The position numbers and the translations under genes were made by a program. A model generated the notes under the pieces. That model had not been told where the DNA came from, ran no database searches, and was given only the letters and a program-made list of their open reading frames with translations. Source: Actinomycetota bacterium (GTDB lineage Bacteria > Actinomycetota > Actinomycetes > Nanopelagicales > Nanopelagicaceae). Taken from it: a stretch of 36,581 nt of DNA. The stretch lies in the NCBI GenBank assembly GCA_009701305.1, contig WLKK01000004.1:1-36581 (forward strand), given 5' to 3'. How positions within the stretch are numbered: position 1 is the first letter of the stretch; each line of letters starts with the position of its first letter. Of this stretch, positions 20,563-30,843 are shown one piece after another.

Positions 20563-21758
20563 TTATTTCCTCGGTTAAAAATAAACAGAGGAGGTCGTTT
20601 ATCTAGAATCGCTTTGGCGCCTGGCTCGCGTCTAGCTGCGCCCACCAAGAATCCCAATGCCATCATTGAACTAATTAAAGCTGAGCCCCCGTATGAGATG
20701 AATGGCAATGGCACGCCAACTACTGGAAACATTCCAACAACAGATGCAATGTTGATTGTTGCTTGGACACTTATCCATGCGATTATTCCGGCAACCGCAT
20801 ATCTAGTAAATGGGTCCTTAGTTTTGATTGCCACATTTATTCCAGCCCAAACAAAAGCCAGGAAAGCCAGCAAAACTGTAACCGTTCCAAATAAACCCAT
20901 CTCTTCACCTATAACTGCAAAAATAAAATCAGTGTGCGCTTCAGGGCCAAGGTTGCCCCACTTCTGGCGACTTCCTCCTAAACCAACTCCAAAAATGCCA
21001 CCAGAAGCTAGCGCCATAATGCTATGGGCTGGCTGCCAACCCGCACCAAGATAATTGCTTTCCGAAAAAGGGTTTAAGAAGGAACTTAATCTTGCCAATC
21101 TAGATTGTCTAGTCATCAATGCACCAAATAATAAAACTACTCCAACAACGCCTATACCGAGAAGATGATGTAATTTCATTCCCGATAAAAATAACAATGC
21201 CATTAATATCGCCGCAAGAATTAAAGTGGTTCCCAAATCACCACCTGCAAGTATTGGAGCTGTTATCAAACCAAAACCAATTATTAGTGAGTAAACCGCG
21301 CGCCTTTGATCAATTTCATCTTTTTCAAGTCGCGCTAATACTTGTGCGGCCCAAATAATGATTGCAAACTTAGCAATTTCACTAGGTTGAATTGTAAAAA
21401 ATCCAAGATTAATCCAATTTCGATTTCCATTAATTTCAACTCCGATTCCAGGCACAAAAACCGCAATTTCAAGTCCAAAAACTAAAAGTAGTAAAGCTGG
21501 TATTAGACGTTTCCAAGCTTTTGGTGGAATTTTAAAAGCCAACCACATTGGAATCAGGCCGATGCAAAACCACATAAATTGTCGACCGGCGATGGAAAAT
21601 GAAGATCCAGATGTGAAATATGATCGAATTCCAGAAGCTGACAAAACCATTATCAGACCTAGCACGATCAAAACACCTGCAGAACCAAGCAACCAGTTGT
21701 AAGCGGCAATCGGATTAGAAAAAATATTATTTTTGAAAGCCAAATTATTTTTTCTCAT
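20559..21758 (-). CDS. ftsW: FtsW SEDS-family lipid II polymerase
   Basis: Polytopic; FTIQPSEIAKFAIIIWAAQ, FAVIGEEMGLFG, GVPLPFISYGGSALISSM. Confidence 0.97.
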   Translation of the reverse strand: MRKNNLAFKNNIFSNPIAAYNWLLGSAGVLIVLGLIMVLSASGIRSYFTSGSSFSIAGRQFMWFCIGLIPMWLAFKIPPKAWKRLIPALLLLVFGLEIAVFVPGIGVEINGNRNWINLGFFTIQPSEIAKFAIIIWAAQVLARLEKDEIDQRRAVYSLIIGFGLITAPILAGGDLGTTLILAAILMALLFLSGMKLHHLLGIGVVGVVLLFGALMTRQSRLARLSSFLNPFSESNYLGAGWQPAHSIMALASGGIFGVGLGGSRQKWGNLGPEAHTDFIFAVIGEEMGLFGTVTVLLAFLAFVWAGINVAIKTKDPFTRYAVAGIIAWISVQATINIASVVGMFPVVGVPLPFISYGGSALISSMMALGFLVGAARREPGAKAILDKRPPLFIFNRGNK

Positions 21759-23140
21759 TTATTACTGCCTACTAGTTGCTTTACCTTTTCGGCAAATAAT
21801 TCTCCTCTGTGGGCATAAGAAGCAAATTGATCCATGGAAGCGCAAGCTGGTGCTAATAAAACTACATCTCCACTTACTGCTAACTCCATAGCTTTCGAAA
21901 TTAGATTCTCCATCAATTGATCGGCTGAAATACCATCAATTAAATAATTTGGAATTTCTGGAGCGTATTTAGCAAGTGCAGTTGAGATCAATTCTCTATC
22001 TGTGCCTATTAATAAAACCGCTTTTAGTCGACTTGATTTACTTTTTACCAATTCATCCATATCTGCACCTTTTGCTAAACCACCTGCTATCCAAATGATC
22101 GACGAAAACGCTGCAAGAGAGGCATTTGCAGCATGCGGATTGGTCGCCTTTGAATCATTTATCCAACGAATACCAGCTGAATGTTCAATCTCTTCTATCC
22201 GATGATTCCCAGGAGTAAAATTTCGTAAACCTTTGGCAATCGATTCGACATTTACTCCACAACTTCGCGCTAACGCCATGGCCGCTAACGCATTAGCCAC
22301 ATTATGCGGAGCTTGTGGATTTATGTCAGAAAGTTCAGCAAGTGCGATCGCTTCTTGCGGATCATCAACAAAGGCACGATCAACTAACAACTCTTCAACT
22401 ACCCCAATTTCACCTGGGCGTGGAGCATCGAGCGTAAATTTGACGAGCTTGTGGTCACCCTTGAATTCAATACTGTTTAAATGCCGATCATCTCGATTAA
22501 TTATGATCTGTTTAGTGCCACTGGTGATGCGTTTCTTGGCTGCTAGATACTCAGGAAAAGATCCGTGCCAATCTAAATGATCATCGGCGATATTTAAAAT
22601 CGCTGCACTTTGGAGCCGAAGATGAGTCGACCAATGCAATTGAAAAGAAGAAAGTTCAATTATCAAGTAATCAACTTTCTCATCACCAGTAATAACTTCA
22701 ATAACCGTTTTACCAATATTGCCACATGCCACAGCTCGTTTTCCGTCAGCAAGAAAGATAGCTTCAGCCATGCTCACCGTTGTGGTTTTTCCATTAGTGC
22801 CAGTAAGTCCAATCCAAATTTTAGGTTTAGCGCTTTCCTGATCAATTCGCCATGCATACTCGACTTCGCTAATCACTTCACAACCGCTACTTAATGCACG
22901 GATTAAAACAGGATGATTTGGCTTCCATCCTGGAGATGTAATAATTAATTTTGGCAAAACTTCAGGTTGAATAAAAGTGACTTCGATATTGGCAATCAAG
23001 CTAATTTCATTTGCTTTACTTTGCATTGCTGCCGATGCATCTTCTTCAAATACTAAAATCTGCTTACCTAATTTGGCTAAAGCTTTAGCAGTGGCTATTC
23101 CGGTCACCCCTAGCCCTGCAACCAAGATCTCTTGTTTCAT
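21755..23140 (-). CDS. murD: UDP-N-acetylmuramoylalanine--D-glutamate ligase
   Basis: VAGLGVTGIATAKAL, GLTGTNGKTTTVSM, NDSKATNPHAANASLAAF. Confidence 0.97.
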   Translation of the reverse strand: MKQEILVAGLGVTGIATAKALAKLGKQILVFEEDASAAMQSKANEISLIANIEVTFIQPEVLPKLIITSPGWKPNHPVLIRALSSGCEVISEVEYAWRIDQESAKPKIWIGLTGTNGKTTTVSMAEAIFLADGKRAVACGNIGKTVIEVITGDEKVDYLIIELSSFQLHWSTHLRLQSAAILNIADDHLDWHGSFPEYLAAKKRITSGTKQIIINRDDRHLNSIEFKGDHKLVKFTLDAPRPGEIGVVEELLVDRAFVDDPQEAIALAELSDINPQAPHNVANALAAMALARSCGVNVESIAKGLRNFTPGNHRIEEIEHSAGIRWINDSKATNPHAANASLAAFSSIIWIAGGLAKGADMDELVKSKSSRLKAVLLIGTDRELISTALAKYAPEIPNYLIDGISADQLMENLISKAMELAVSGDVVLLAPACASMDQFASYAHRGELFAEKVKQLVGSNK

Positions 23141-24199
23141 TTATCCAACAACCCAATCGGCGTAAAACAAACCTAATCCCGCAGCAACACAAAGTCCGGC
23201 GATGATCCAAAAACGGATCACAATTGTTACTTCTCCCCAGCCCAATAATTCAAAGTGATGTTGCAGTGGTGCCATACGAAATAAACGTTTTCCTTTGGTT
23301 GCTTTGAAATAACCAACTTGCAAAATTACAGATAAGGTAATTATTGCAAATAATCCGCCAATAAGAGTTAATAAGAGTTCAGTTCGTAAAGTTACGGCTA
23401 ATCCTGCTAGAGCGCCGCCTAATGCAAGGGCTCCTGTATCTCCCATAAAAATTTTTGCTGGGCTGGCATTCCACCAGAGGAATGCAAAAGTTGCTCCAGC
23501 AAGGGCTGCTGATAAAACCGCCAAATCCAACGGATCACGTACTTGATAACATTTTAAACCAGGAGATACAGAACAACTTTGCCCAAACTCCCACACACCA
23601 ATTAGCACAAATGCCAAGAAGCTCATGACCGATGCACCGGTGGCTAGTCCATCTAATCCGTCAGTTAAATTCACTCCGTTACTTGTAGCAACTATCATCA
23701 AGAAAACCCAAACAACTACAGCGACAGCTCCTAATTTAAGTGAGGTATCCCGGACTGTAGATAAATGTAATGAAACTGGAGTCAGTCCCGTGTCATCTGG
23801 AAAATTTAAACCCGCCCAAGCAAAAGAAATCGCAAAGATACTTTGGCCAAAGATTTTTGATCTTGCGCGTAATCCTAAAGAGCGTTGACGTGAAACTTTA
23901 AGCCAGTCATCTAGAAATCCAACAAAACCTAGACCTAACATCAGGGCTAAAACTAAGAGTGCAGATACTGTCGGTTCTCTTCCAGTAAGTAAATGGGAAA
24001 TAAAATATGCAAAAATGACTGAAAATATGATAACTGTTCCACCCATAGTTGGGGTACCGCGCTTGGTGTGATGTGTAGTTGGGCCATCATCCCTTATAAA
24101 TTGCCCATAACTTTTCTTAACAAAGAGTTTGATTGCAAGAGGCGTAGCGAACAAGGCAAATATGAATGCGAGCGCACCAGAAAGTAAGATTCCTTTCAT
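23141..24199 (-). CDS. mraY: Phospho-N-acetylmuramoyl-pentapeptide transferase
   Basis: [59 protein letters not shown]. Confidence 0.98.
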   Translation of the reverse strand: MKGILLSGALAFIFALFATPLAIKLFVKKSYGQFIRDDGPTTHHTKRGTPTMGGTVIIFSVIFAYFISHLLTGREPTVSALLVLALMLGLGFVGFLDDWLKVSRQRSLGLRARSKIFGQSIFAISFAWAGLNFPDDTGLTPVSLHLSTVRDTSLKLGAVAVVVWVFLMIVATSNGVNLTDGLDGLATGASVMSFLAFVLIGVWEFGQSCSVSPGLKCYQVRDPLDLAVLSAALAGATFAFLWWNASPAKIFMGDTGALALGGALAGLAVTLRTELLLTLIGGLFAIITLSVILQVGYFKATKGKRLFRMAPLQHHFELLGWGEVTIVIRFWIIAGLCVAAGLGLFYADWVVG

Positions 24200-24205
24200 G
24201 AGCGA

Positions 24206-25594
24206 TTACCCTTCATTTTTATCGACAGGTAACTCATTTAAGTCCCCAATTAGAAGTTCTGCTAATTTTTCTAACTCCTCAGCCCTAGAACCTTTGATAA
24301 GTATCACATCTCCGGCTTCACTTCCCGTTGCTATTTCCCGTGCGCTTTCAATATTCTCAACCAATAAAATTTCAGTAGAACCCAACTCGGTTTCGCCCAA
24401 GTATTCCGGTGTGCCAATCGCCACCAAATGATCAATCTCTAAATCAATCGCTCTGCGACTAACTTTGTGATGTCCTGAGAGTGAGTATTCTCCCAGTTCA
24501 TGCATCTTTCCTAAAAATGCCCAGGCTCTCCCGCCTCGCTCTTGAGCAAACAGGCGCAGCGAATCAAGAGCTGCAAACATGCTTTCCGGATTTGCGTTGT
24601 AGGAATCGTTAATAATCAATCTTCCTGCTATTTCATGCAATTCCATGCGCCATTTACTCGAACTCTCGGCCGTTGAGAGCCCAGCGCTGATTTTGTCTAT
24701 CGGCATATTAAATGCAGTTGCAATTGCTGCGGCAGCCAACGCATTTGCAACTTGATGTCTACCTGCTTGTCTAAGTGCAACGCTTTCACGACCAAAGGAA
24801 GTAACCAAATCAAAATGTGCAAAACCTTCACGAATTTCAATATCAGTAGCTCTGACATCATCATTTGATTTTTCACCAAAAGTCATAACTTTCGCTTTTG
24901 TTAAATTCTTCATATCAATCGTTAAATCATCATAAGAACCCAAAATTGCAGTTTTGGATGGTTCTAAGTTGATTACCATTTCACTTTTTGCAGTAGCGAT
25001 TACCTCTTGTGAACCGAAAACTCCGATATGGGCACTTCCTACTCCAAGAACAACTCCAACATCCGGACGAAATCTTCGCTCAAGTTTTGCAATGTCTCCT
25101 ACTTTTCTTGCTCCCATTTCTAAAATACAAAATTTGGTATTTTCCTTACATTCTAAAATCGTAATCGGTACGCCTAAATCATTATTGAAAGAAGATTTTG
25201 GAGCAACGGTTTCACCAATCATCGATAACAGATGCTTAGCTAAATCTTTAGTTGTAGTCTTTCCATGCGAGCCAGTTATTGCGATAACTTTCATTTCAGA
25301 AATTATTTGTCTTACATGAGCGGCTAGTTTCGTGATCGCTTCAACCACATCTACTACCACGATGCAGGTCGGTTCAACTTCGCGGCTGCAAATAACTACG
25401 CCCGCTCCGCCTGAGAGCGCCTGAAGAGCAAAATCATGACCATCTACCTGCTCACCTTCAAGTGCCAAAAATATGCCATTTGGAATTATTTCTCGAGAAT
25501 CAAAAAATGCCGGACCAGTGATTAATTTGTTTCCATCTCCTACTACTTTCCCATCAACTACTTCTGAAATTTGAGAGATTGTTAATGGAATCAT
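24206..25594 (-). CDS. murF: UDP-MurNAc-tripeptide--D-Ala-D-Ala ligase
   Basis: FFDSREIIPNGIFLALEGEQVDGHDFA, ITGSHGKTTTKDL, IINDSYNANPESMFAALDSL. Confidence 0.97.
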   Translation of the reverse strand: MIPLTISQISEVVDGKVVGDGNKLITGPAFFDSREIIPNGIFLALEGEQVDGHDFALQALSGGAGVVICSREVEPTCIVVVDVVEAITKLAAHVRQIISEMKVIAITGSHGKTTTKDLAKHLLSMIGETVAPKSSFNNDLGVPITILECKENTKFCILEMGARKVGDIAKLERRFRPDVGVVLGVGSAHIGVFGSQEVIATAKSEMVINLEPSKTAILGSYDDLTIDMKNLTKAKVMTFGEKSNDDVRATDIEIREGFAHFDLVTSFGRESVALRQAGRHQVANALAAAAIATAFNMPIDKISAGLSTAESSSKWRMELHEIAGRLIINDSYNANPESMFAALDSLRLFAQERGGRAWAFLGKMHELGEYSLSGHHKVSRRAIDLEIDHLVAIGTPEYLGETELGSTEILLVENIESAREIATGSEAGDVILIKGSRAEELEKLAELLIGDLNELPVDKNEG

Positions 25595-27093
25595 CTCGTT
25601 CTCCTGATTGCATTTTTTAATTCAACTCTGTCATCAAATGGAGAAATTTTTCCCATAATCTCTTGACCAGTTTCATGGCCCTTGCCGAGTATTACTACAC
25701 AATCATTTCGTGATGCATTGTCTACTGCGAACTTAATGGCTTCCCGTCTATCAACTATTACGAAATGATTCTCTGCTAGTTGAATGCCTTCATGCATTTG
25801 GTCAAGAATAGAAAGTGGATTCTCACTTCGTGGATTATCACTTGTAAAAATCGCAATGTCTGCACCTGAAATTAAAGAGTTACCCATTAGTGAGCGTTTT
25901 GTAGTATCCCTATCTCCACCACAACCTAGTACAGCAATTATTTTTCCTTTTGTTGCTCCCCGAACCGCTTTGAGGGCCGCAGTTACCGCATCTGGAGTAT
26001 GTGCATAATCAACTATTGCAGAGAAGCTTTGACCAAGATCAATTGATTCCATTCTTCCTGGTGCGCCTTTTGCAGTGTTGAGTGCATCGGCTGCGGCTAA
26101 TGGGTCGATTCCACTTTCTACGGCAAGAGCGAGTGCCATCAATACATTGGCACCGTTGTAATCACCAATTAATGGACTCTCAATTGAAAGCAAAATACCG
26201 CCAGGCCCGGTGATAGTAAGTTGAACTTTAGAATTACTTGAAGAAGTTTCGATAATTTTCCAATTGGCTTGGTCATTGTGTGTAGAGACTGAAATTTTTT
26301 CAATTTTGGTCTCATCAAATAAACGTTTTCCCCAAGAATCGTCGATATTTATAATCGCTTTCTCAGCAAAACCAAATTTAAATAACCGACTTTTCGCTTG
26401 ATAATAATCTTCCATATTTTTATGGAAATCTAAATGGTCTTGACTTAAGTTCGTAAAAGCTACAACTGAAAATTTTGTTCCTTCAACTCTATTTAGCGCC
26501 AAAGCATGACTAGAAACCTCTATCACTACATTCAAGTTGTGTCTTTCTCTCATAATGGCAAATGTTGACTGTAGTTCAGGAGCCTCGGGAGTAGTTCGAA
26601 TTGTTGGAAAGATTTCATCGCCAATCCGGGTTTCAACTGTGCCGATCAAGCCAGAAGTTCTGTTATTAAACTCCCAAATTTGCTGCAAAAGATAAGAAGT
26701 TGTTGTCTTGCCATTTGTTCCAGTTATTCCAATTACATTTATAGCACTGGATGGGTTTCCATAAAATTTATCGGCAACTATTCCTAGCCAAAATCTTGGA
26801 TTAGCTACGCGAATAACTGGCACATTAGTATCGATTTCCGCTGACGAGTCGGTTAGTACAGCGACTGCTCCATTTGCAACTGCCGATTCAACAAATTTGG
26901 CTCCGTGTACTTTTAGCCCAGGAAGAGCTACAAATAAATCCCCTTCTATAACATCATTAGAATCTAGAGTCAGCCCATGTATTCGTAGATCATTTTTGCC
27001 TGAAATAACTTCTGAAGATCCAATTAAGTTTGCAATTTCACTTAAAGAAAGTGAATACTCTGAAAGTAAATTTGATCGCATCTTAAATCTCAA
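25591..27093 (-). CDS. murE: UDP-MurNAc-L-Ala-D-Glu--2,6-diaminopimelate ligase-type protein
   Basis: GITGTNGKTTTSYLLQQI, DYAHTPDAVTAALKAVR, FTSDNPRSENP (DNPR motif typical of meso-DAP ligases). Confidence 0.97.
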   Translation of the reverse strand: MRFKMRSNLLSEYSLSLSEIANLIGSSEVISGKNDLRIHGLTLDSNDVIEGDLFVALPGLKVHGAKFVESAVANGAVAVLTDSSAEIDTNVPVIRVANPRFWLGIVADKFYGNPSSAINVIGITGTNGKTTTSYLLQQIWEFNNRTSGLIGTVETRIGDEIFPTIRTTPEAPELQSTFAIMRERHNLNVVIEVSSHALALNRVEGTKFSVVAFTNLSQDHLDFHKNMEDYYQAKSRLFKFGFAEKAIINIDDSWGKRLFDETKIEKISVSTHNDQANWKIIETSSSNSKVQLTITGPGGILLSIESPLIGDYNGANVLMALALAVESGIDPLAAADALNTAKGAPGRMESIDLGQSFSAIVDYAHTPDAVTAALKAVRGATKGKIIAVLGCGGDRDTTKRSLMGNSLISGADIAIFTSDNPRSENPLSILDQMHEGIQLAENHFVIVDRREAIKFAVDNASRNDCVVILGKGHETGQEIMGKISPFDDRVELKNAIRRTR

Positions 27094-28889
27094 TCGCCAA
27101 CTGAAGCTGCAGCAGTGATTTTTTCGCGCTTCTTTAATGTTGCAGCGTCCAGTGGAAAGGCTTCATTCAACTTACCTGTAGGTGCTACTTGATAACTTTT
27201 AAGTGCGTAAGACATAACTTCTTTGAAGACTGGACCACCTAGATACCCACCCCAATGGATTCCCTTTGGATCCTGGATGGTTATGCTCATCACAAAACGT
27301 GGTTTATCTGCAGGTGCAAATCCAATAAATGAGGCCGTGTAACCACTGTAGCAACGACACTTATCATTGAACCTATTGGCAGTTCCAGTTTTTCCAGCAA
27401 CTCTGTATCCTGAAATTTGGGCGCTTGGTGCCGTTCCGCCTTCAGCAACAACACTCTCCATCATCAAACTTAAAGTGGTCGCAACCTCTTTATCAATGAC
27501 TCTAACTCCAGAATTGTTTATCTTAGGTGTGTAATGGCCATTTTGATTACTTGTTCCAGCAACAATATGAGGGGCGGCGCGTACTCCACCATTCGCAATG
27601 GTTGCAAAAACACTGGTCGCTTGAATTGTAGTAAGTGAATAACCTTGTCCAAATGCCACAGTTGGTGCGGTAGACCTTGACCATTTGTTTACTGGACTAA
27701 AAATTCCAGCACTTTCTCCTGGCAATCCCATATTTAACTGTTGTCCAATGCCAAATTTAGTTAGATAAGAATAAAGCGTGTCTTCGCTCATCTTTTCGCC
27801 GATTTGAATAGTTCCGACGTTGCTGGATTTGGCTAAAATCCCAGTAGAGGTTAATTTCCATTTTGGGTGCGGTTCGTGATCATTAAAAATTCGATCTGCT
27901 CTCTTAATTTTATCTGGAATTTGGAAAATGGTCGTAGGTTCAATTAGCTTCTCTTGAAGTGCTGCAGCAAATGTCATTACTTTGCCGGTTGAGCCTGGCT
28001 CATATGAATCTTGAACAGCTGGATTCTGCAGCAAACTTGATTTAGTTAAGTTAAATTTATTTGGATCAAAGGTAGGAGCTGTAGCCAATGCCAAAATCTC
28101 ACCAGTTGCCGGATCCATCACTACCGCTGTGATCGATTGCGCTCGAGTGCTTTTTGCAACGCTTGCTATTGCATTCTCAGTTATCCATTGTAAATCTCTA
28201 TCAATAGTTAACCGGATATTTGTGCCAGCTTTTGCTGGAATGAGAGATTGTCTTGCTGATGGGATCGATGGGCCTTTGCCGCTTGCATAAGTTAAAACTC
28301 CATCAGTTCCCCTTAACAGATTGTTCATTGAGGCCTCTATGCCACCTCCACCCACGCCTTCTGAATTTACAAATCCCAAAGTATTTGCCGAGAGAGTTTT
28401 ACCTGGGTAATCTCGCTTAAATCCGCGTTGGGTAAAAAACCCACCAATGCGTTCCGACATTGGCTTGCCTGAGTTATTAAGAGCAATTACTTCTTTAATC
28501 TTGAGCCATTGTGCCGGAGTAATGTCTTTAGCCACATACACAAATTTTCTGGTACCAGTTAATCTACTTTGGATTGCGCTAGTGGATGCATTGATGATTG
28601 GCGCTACTAACTTGGAAGTCACTTTAGGATCTCCAATTAAATTTTGATCAACTACCAGATCTAACGCATCGATGCTGCGTGCCAAGACATTTCCATTGCG
28701 ATCTGTTATCTCACCCCGTGGAGCCGGTAAATCTACGGTTTGATTTAATTCGCGTGCAGCTTGATTAGCTCGATCCTGTGCATTTACTGCTTGGACAAAA
28801 ACTAATCTGACAAAGAAGGATAAAAAGATAACAAGAACCAGAAGAAATGAGATTCGCAATCTGCCTTGGGCCATACGCAGCGGACTCAT
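27090..28889 (-). CDS. ftsI: Division-specific transpeptidase (class B PBP, FtsI/PbpB)
   Basis: N-terminal TM; YEPGSTGKVMTF (SxxK), KSSNVGTI (SxN), RVAGKTGTANRF (KTG). Confidence 0.96.
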   Translation of the reverse strand: MSPLRMAQGRLRISFLLVLVIFLSFFVRLVFVQAVNAQDRANQAARELNQTVDLPAPRGEITDRNGNVLARSIDALDLVVDQNLIGDPKVTSKLVAPIINASTSAIQSRLTGTRKFVYVAKDITPAQWLKIKEVIALNNSGKPMSERIGGFFTQRGFKRDYPGKTLSANTLGFVNSEGVGGGGIEASMNNLLRGTDGVLTYASGKGPSIPSARQSLIPAKAGTNIRLTIDRDLQWITENAIASVAKSTRAQSITAVVMDPATGEILALATAPTFDPNKFNLTKSSLLQNPAVQDSYEPGSTGKVMTFAAALQEKLIEPTTIFQIPDKIKRADRIFNDHEPHPKWKLTSTGILAKSSNVGTIQIGEKMSEDTLYSYLTKFGIGQQLNMGLPGESAGIFSPVNKWSRSTAPTVAFGQGYSLTTIQATSVFATIANGGVRAAPHIVAGTSNQNGHYTPKINNSGVRVIDKEVATTLSLMMESVVAEGGTAPSAQISGYRVAGKTGTANRFNDKCRCYSGYTASFIGFAPADKPRFVMSITIQDPKGIHWGGYLGGPVFKEVMSYALKSYQVAPTGKLNEAFPLDAATLKKREKITAAASVGD

Positions 28890-29323
28890 TCCTTAGCTCC
28901 TTTATCTTTGATGATTACTTCATTTACTTCTGGTTGATTTAACATTAAGAAATCAGGGTTGCCACTCGGCACCATTCCCAAGAGTCGTGCCTTTTTTGCT
29001 AAGGATTCTGGTGATGAGATGCGCGCTAAATTTTGAGAATTTGCTTCTTCAAGATCAGCTAAATGAATTGCTTCAAACTTAAGTCGGTGCAACTTGATGG
29101 CATCTTGATTAAGAGCCAAATTAAGGCCCATGACACAAACTAATGCGAAAATCATGGCGCCGAAAATTATTGAATTAAACGCTACCTTTGTTACAGATTT
29201 CCCTTCACTTGGTCGCAGTTCGGCAACAAGTCGCAGTACAGGGTCTGGCAATCTCTGGAGACGTGGAAGTGGATTAGGTGAGAGCTTTCGCGCTGGTGAA
29301 CTCTTGAGAGCAGTTATTGCCAT
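28886..29323 (-). CDS. ftsL: FtsL-like small bitopic division protein
   Basis: 145 aa with a single TM (FNSIIFGAMIFALVCVMGLNLALN) between rsmH and ftsI. The call rests on position and topology. Confidence 0.75.
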   Translation of the reverse strand: MAITALKSSPARKLSPNPLPRLQRLPDPVLRLVAELRPSEGKSVTKVAFNSIIFGAMIFALVCVMGLNLALNQDAIKLHRLKFEAIHLADLEEANSQNLARISSPESLAKKARLLGMVPSGNPDFLMLNQPEVNEVIIKDKGAKE

Positions 29324-30264
29324 TAGGCAGCCACTCCCCCCACTTTTTCAATTGCGCGTAAACGCACTGAAGTGGCACGCGGATTTTCGGAAATTTCAAC
29401 ATCTGATGCACTTTCGCTTTGCCTTGTTAGTAAGCGATAGTCAGCTGGCGTTGGTTCAATCGGCAACCCATGTGGAACAGATGATGTTGAAACCGCAGTG
29501 AAGGCACGTTTCACAATTCGGTCTTCTAGCGAGTGGTAAGAGAGCACAACCATTCGACCATTTTGATTTAAGATATTTAATGCTGCTGGGATTGCTCTTT
29601 CAAGTATCGAAATCTCATCATTAATAAATATCCGCAATGCTTGGAATGTGCGTTTGGCAGGATGTCCACCAGTTCTGCGAGTTGCAGCAGGGATACTCTC
29701 GCGAATTACTTCAGCCAAGCGACTGGAATTTGTAAATAATTCAACTTCACGTTCTTTAATGATGCGATCTGCAATTCGAGATGCAAATCGTTCTTCGCCA
29801 TACTCACGGAAGATTCGTGCTAACTCTTTGCCACCAAATGTATTTATAACTTCAGCAGCTGTAATTCCATCTGTAGAATCCATCCGCATATCAAGCGGTG
29901 CATTCTGTGCGTAAGAAAATCCTCGCTCTGGCTCATCAAGTTGCATTGATGAGACTCCTAAATCAAAAAGAATTCCATCAACTCCGCTGTATCCAGCAGC
30001 AGCGATAACTTGTGGCATCTGATCATAAATTGCGTGGATTAATGTAATGCGCCCATCAAATTTCGCTAATCGAGTTTTAGCATGATCGATTGCGGTTAGA
30101 TCGCGATCAATTCCAATTAGATGAATATTTGGAAAGTGAGTTAGTAATTCAAATGAATGGCCGCCGGCGCCAAGAGTCGCATCAACAACTAATGCATTAT
30201 TTTTCGTTAGTGCAGGGGAAAGTAGCGCAAGTGATCGCTCAAGTAATACTGGCTGATGTAACAC
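29323..30264 (-). CDS. rsmH: 16S rRNA (cytosine1402-N4)-methyltransferase RsmH (MraW)
   Basis: MLHQPVLLERSL, VDATLGAGGHSFELL, GILFDLGVSSMQLDEPERGFSY, VLSYHSLEDRIVKRAF. GTG start with GGGGGAG upstream. Confidence 0.98.
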   Translation of the reverse strand: MLHQPVLLERSLALLSPALTKNNALVVDATLGAGGHSFELLTHFPNIHLIGIDRDLTAIDHAKTRLAKFDGRITLIHAIYDQMPQVIAAAGYSGVDGILFDLGVSSMQLDEPERGFSYAQNAPLDMRMDSTDGITAAEVINTFGGKELARIFREYGEERFASRIADRIIKEREVELFTNSSRLAEVIRESIPAATRRTGGHPAKRTFQALRIFINDEISILERAIPAALNILNQNGRMVVLSYHSLEDRIVKRAFTAVSTSSVPHGLPIEPTPADYRLLTRQSESASDVEISENPRATSVRLRAIEKVGGVAA

Positions 30265-30309
30265 TGCACTCCCCCTTTCTTTCTGGCCTTCTAAAACTCC
30301 CTTGATTCG

Positions 30310-30415
30310 CTAGCTCGAAACTTCGGACACCGCCGCCGGACGGATTGATCGGCGCCGGGGAAGGGGCGTCGATGCGCTATAGCTAGCCGCGGCAGTGACC
30401 GAAATTTCGAGTTAG
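30310..30415 (-). ncRNA. Structured RNA in mraZ-rsmH intergenic region (mraW RNA motif-like)
   Basis: RNA CUAACUCGAAAUUUCGG-U-CACUGCCGC (30415-30389) pairs with GCGGCGGUG-U-CCGAAGUUUCGAGCUAG (30336-30310). The 17-nt part has one A-C mismatch and one G-U; the 9-nt part has no mismatch and one U-G; a U-U separates them. Inner hairpin AUCGACGCC-CCUUCCCC-GGCGCCGAU (30373-30348). GC-rich island in an AT-rich genome. Confidence 0.85.
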
Positions 30416-30843
30416 AAAAATCCTGGGAATACCTCCTCAGATACATCTGCAAAGCCCTTTTCGCGATCTGCGAGGTAGGACTCCCAAGCGGTTGCATCCC
30501 AAATCTCAACGCGAGTGTTTGCGCCAATAACGACGCACTCTTTGTTGAGGTCGGCGTAGGTACGAAGAGACGGGGGAATCGTCACTCGACCTTGCTTATC
30601 TGGAATCTCGTCATGTGCTCCGGCAAACATCACACGCATGTAATCGCGGGCAGATTTAGCGGTAACTGGGGCCTGGCCCATTGCTTCGGTAAGTGCTGCA
30701 AACTCTTTTGCGGGCCATACATAAAGGCACCGTTCTTGACCTTTGGTAATTACTAAACCGGCAGCTAATTCATCTCTGAAGCGGGCCGGAAGGATTACTC
30801 GTCCTTTTTCATCGAGGCGGGGTTGGTAGGTGCCTAGAAACAC
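30412..30843 (-). CDS. mraZ: Transcriptional regulator MraZ
   Basis: 143 aa; [26 protein letters not shown] and [19 protein letters not shown] (two AbrB-like DEKGR/DKQGR modules). GTG start. Confidence 0.97.
   Translation of the reverse strand: MFLGTYQPRLDEKGRVILPARFRDELAAGLVITKGQERCLYVWPAKEFAALTEAMGQAPVTAKSARDYMRVMFAGAHDEIPDKQGRVTIPPSLRTYADLNKECVVIGANTRVEIWDATAWESYLADREKGFADVSEEVFPGFF

Noticed and set aside
30291-30527. 78-aa minus-strand ORF across the mraZ end and the intergenic structure
   Set aside because: Overlaps mraZ in another frame and the structured RNA; no homology seen.
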